Origin: RGIG8748 sp045545635
GTDB taxonomy: Bacteria > Bacillota > Clostridia > UMGS1810
NCBI GenBank assembly: GCA_045545635.1
Contig: JAZQBI010000069.1
Span: forward strand, 1-64,000
DNA: 64,000 bases
Direction of reading: 5' to 3'
The translations under genes were made by a program, and so were the position numbers. Positions 61,943 through 64,000 of this stretch are shown one piece after another (the first letter of the stretch is position 1; each line of letters starts with the position of its first letter). The notes beneath the pieces are model-generated. The model was not told the DNA's origin, searched no databases, and was given only the letters and a program-made list of their open reading frames with translations.

Positions 61943-64000
61943 ATGAAAAAATTACTTGCAGTTTTTCTTGCATCGCTTATGATTTTTTCTGCTATTCCCA
62001 CTTTTGCATCTGACGGTGTGACGGATATCTATGTATCCGTCACATCCGGAAGCGACAGTGCCGTTGGCAGTGCACAAGCTCCCTTGCGTTCAATAGAAGC
62101 GGCGCTCAGCATTGCAAAAAATGAGCTGGCACTGGGCAAGGCCGTAAATATTATTTTAAGAGGCGGCGAATACAGATTAAATAATGTAATAACTCTCAAT
62201 AATACCTATTCCGGTGTATCTGCAGAAAAACCCCTCACCATCAAAGGCTTTGAGGGCGAGGAGGCAGTGTTCAAGGCATCACAGGTGATAGATGTAACAA
62301 ATGCACAGCCTGTTACCGACGAAAAGGTACGCGAGAGACTTTACGAGGATGTAAGAGATAAGCTTATTGTGGTTGACCTTGGTGCTCAGGGAATTGATTC
62401 AGGACATATTTTCCAGTCCCACAATGTCAACAACAACTATCAGTTAAATCAGAATACAGAGGGTAACTTCCTTAAGGCTTCTGAATACAACTGTGTGTAT
62501 GTGGACGGCAAGGAACAGTCGCTCTCCCGTTGGCCCAATGACCGTCACTACGCAAGATGGACAAAGGCGTTAAACGACCAGACCTTCTACTACGAGGATG
62601 CAGAGCCTTCCCGATGGACACAGGCTAAGGATTACTGGTATGCAGGATTTCCTACATATGACTATTCTTTCTCCAGAATGAGCATAAAAGAAGTTAATCC
62701 TGAGGAAAAGACAGTTAAACTCATAGATAAGCCTGTCGGTGCTCTCACAAGCTATATGACAAGACGCTGGGCGGCATATAACCTCTTGGAAGAGATAGAT
62801 GTCCCCGGAGAATTCTACATAGACAGAGACAATATGCTCCTCTACTTCTATCCCCCATATTCCTTAAAGGATGCCAAGGTGGAATTATCCATAGCGGAGA
62901 CACCTGCATTTCTTGTGGACGGTGCAAAGAATATTATCTTTGAAAACTTAAACTTTGACCAGTTCAGAGGAAACGCATTCTACGCAAGAGATGTAGACAA
63001 TGTGGATGTAATTAACTGTAATTTCCAAAATATCGGTGTAAATGCTATTAAGTATGCCGGCGGTGTTCCTGCCGAAACAGGTAAGAACCACTGGGCAAAG
63101 CAGAGCAAAAATCAGTCCTTTAATTGTGACATACGAGGATGTAACTTCTACAACTTGGGTATGGCGGCAGTGGATATGGGCGGCGGTGATGTTGACCTGC
63201 TTATCCCCTCCAACAACGTAATTGAAGACAACTTCATAAACCGCGTTGCACAGAGGAGTATGTGGGAGGCAATATCAGTCCGTGGTATGGCAATAACAGT
63301 CCGTAATAACAACTTTTCCAACGGTACAGGCAATGCCATAAGACCTTGGGGAAGCCAGCAGCTTATTGAATACAATGAGTTTTCCAGCTTCACCAGAGAA
63401 AACGACGACTGTGCGGCTATTTATTTCGGCGGAAGTATGCTTTTCCGCGGAACGCAGGCAAACTACAACTATCTGCACGATTTGCCATCAATAGAGCCAA
63501 TGGTATATAACGCAAAGGTTGCTCTCTACTGGGACGATGCCCAGAGCGGTAACTCTGCACAGAACAATATTCTTATGGGTACCAAGACGGCATTTAACTC
63601 CAACGGTGCCGGTGCAACAACTCACCGATGGAATTTTGCTATTGACGTTACAAACCCCTTTAACTTAATCGACCACCAGCACAGAACAAACGAAACCATA
63701 ACCATGAGTACCTACTATACTCTTGAGGAAACCCGCAACAACATTCCAAATAAGGAGCTTTACTACAAGGCATATCCCACAATGGAACAGGAAATGAGCG
63801 GTGTCAACCCCAAGAAGTTCAGTAAGATATACGAAAACATGGCTTTCCGTACAGGTCCCTACAAGATTGGTAAACAGGAACAGCAGTTCTCTTACCTCAA
63901 GGATAACCTGGTGTTTGATAATCTGGATATGTTCGTAGATCCCGACAATCATGACTGGAGACTAAAGGCAGACAGCGAGCTTGCAATTAAGTACCCCAAT
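61943..64000 (+). CDS. Exported beta-helix protein, cut by the window end
   Basis: The frame is open for 686 codons to the last base with no stop. A signal peptide (KKLLAVFLASLMIFSAIPTFA) is followed by a right-handed beta-helix domain that is a clear paralogue of the one in the 51025 gene: IYVSVTSGSDSAVGSAQAPL, RWAAYNLLEEIDVPGEFYID, RENDDCAAIYFGG, ALYWDDAQ and DFNSNGAGA-type FNSNGAGATTH are shared. It lacks the CBM/Ig modules at its N terminus. AAAGGTG lies 9 bp before the ATG and 18 bp separate it from the previous gene, so it belongs to the same operon. Probable polysaccharide hydrolase or lyase; family unproved. Confidence 0.85.
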   Translation, partial: MKKLLAVFLASLMIFSAIPTFASDGVTDIYVSVTSGSDSAVGSAQAPLRSIEAALSIAKNELALGKAVNIILRGGEYRLNNVITLNNTYSGVSAEKPLTIKGFEGEEAVFKASQVIDVTNAQPVTDEKVRERLYEDVRDKLIVVDLGAQGIDSGHIFQSHNVNNNYQLNQNTEGNFLKASEYNCVYVDGKEQSLSRWPNDRHYARWTKALNDQTFYYEDAEPSRWTQAKDYWYAGFPTYDYSFSRMSIKEVNPEEKTVKLIDKPVGALTSYMTRRWAAYNLLEEIDVPGEFYIDRDNMLLYFYPPYSLKDAKVELSIAETPAFLVDGAKNIIFENLNFDQFRGNAFYARDVDNVDVINCNFQNIGVNAIKYAGGVPAETGKNHWAKQSKNQSFNCDIRGCNFYNLGMAAVDMGGGDVDLLIPSNNVIEDNFINRVAQRSMWEAISVRGMAITVRNNNFSNGTGNAIRPWGSQQLIEYNEFSSFTRENDDCAAIYFGGSMLFRGTQANYNYLHDLPSIEPMVYNAKVALYWDDAQSGNSAQNNILMGTKTAFNSNGAGATTHRWNFAIDVTNPFNLIDHQHRTNETITMSTYYTLEETRNNIPNKELYYKAYPTMEQEMSGVNPKKFSKIYENMAFRTGPYKIGKQEQQFSYLKDNLVFDNLDMFVDPDNHDWRLKADSELAIKYPN

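Overview
This window looks like chromosome from a Gram-positive, endospore-forming member of the Clostridia, probably a plant-polysaccharide-degrading gut or anaerobic-digester lineage. The evidence is a spoIIR gene, four proteins with S-layer homology (SLH) domains, strong AGGAGG-type ribosome binding sites, YesM/YesN-type two-component genes, CUT1 sugar permeases without their own ATPase, and AT-rich intergenic DNA with consensus sigma-A promoters. The mix of SLH-anchored surface proteins and hexuronate catabolism resembles pectin degraders such as Monoglobus, but that placement is an inference.

Layout. 1-3300 is the end of an integrated mobile element: a possible small RNA, a complete tyrosine recombinase, an excisionase-like protein, and a second integrase broken by an in-frame stop. 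It abuts a tRNA-Trp gene (3375-3450, minus strand). 3.6-13.9 kb is housekeeping and envelope: an exported protein, an MBOAT/DHHW O-acetylation pair, a DUF1846-Clp ATPase-two-cyclophilin cluster and GAPDH. 14-21 kb is an arabinose-oligosaccharide module: sensor kinase and response regulator, GH127 glycosidase, two ABC permeases. 21.0-21.5 kb is non-coding and built of nested inverted repeats. 21.5-27.6 kb is a MacAB-like efflux operon that ends in an SLH protein gene. 27.8-39.7 kb is a sugar-acid region: two AraC regulators, a Gfo/Idh oxidoreductase, adenine deaminase, a CapA-like protein, tagaturonate reductase, altronate dehydratase, an enolase-superfamily dehydratase, an SDR and an RraA-like protein. 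39.7-43.6 kb holds spoIIR with three small proteins, a DUF234 ATPase and ispE. 43.6-64 kb is a surface region: a highly expressed S-layer-like protein, a SASA-family esterase, an orphan YesN-type regulator, a lipoprotein solute-binding protein, and four very large exported proteins (two beta-helix proteins and two SLH proteins).

How the parts may work together. Surface-anchored enzymes and binding proteins would break down a plant polymer. The solute-binding protein at 49.5 kb and the permeases at 19-21 kb, which lack a partner of their own, would import the oligosaccharides. GH127 would release arabinose inside the cell, and the UxaA/UxaB and dehydratase genes would process sugar acids. DNA upstream of the GH127, permease and binding-protein genes carries short exact direct repeats with a period of exactly 21 bp. 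This suggests the three dispersed loci share a YesN-type regulator.

The most unusual items are these 21-bp-period repeats, an apparently undescribed CBM-plus-Ig-like module repeated four times in two adjacent giant proteins, a MITE-like element at 21.0-21.3 kb, and a repressible-looking promoter driving a roughly 120-nt transcript with no ORF at 0.2-0.35 kb. I saw no CRISPR array, rRNA gene or recognised riboswitch.
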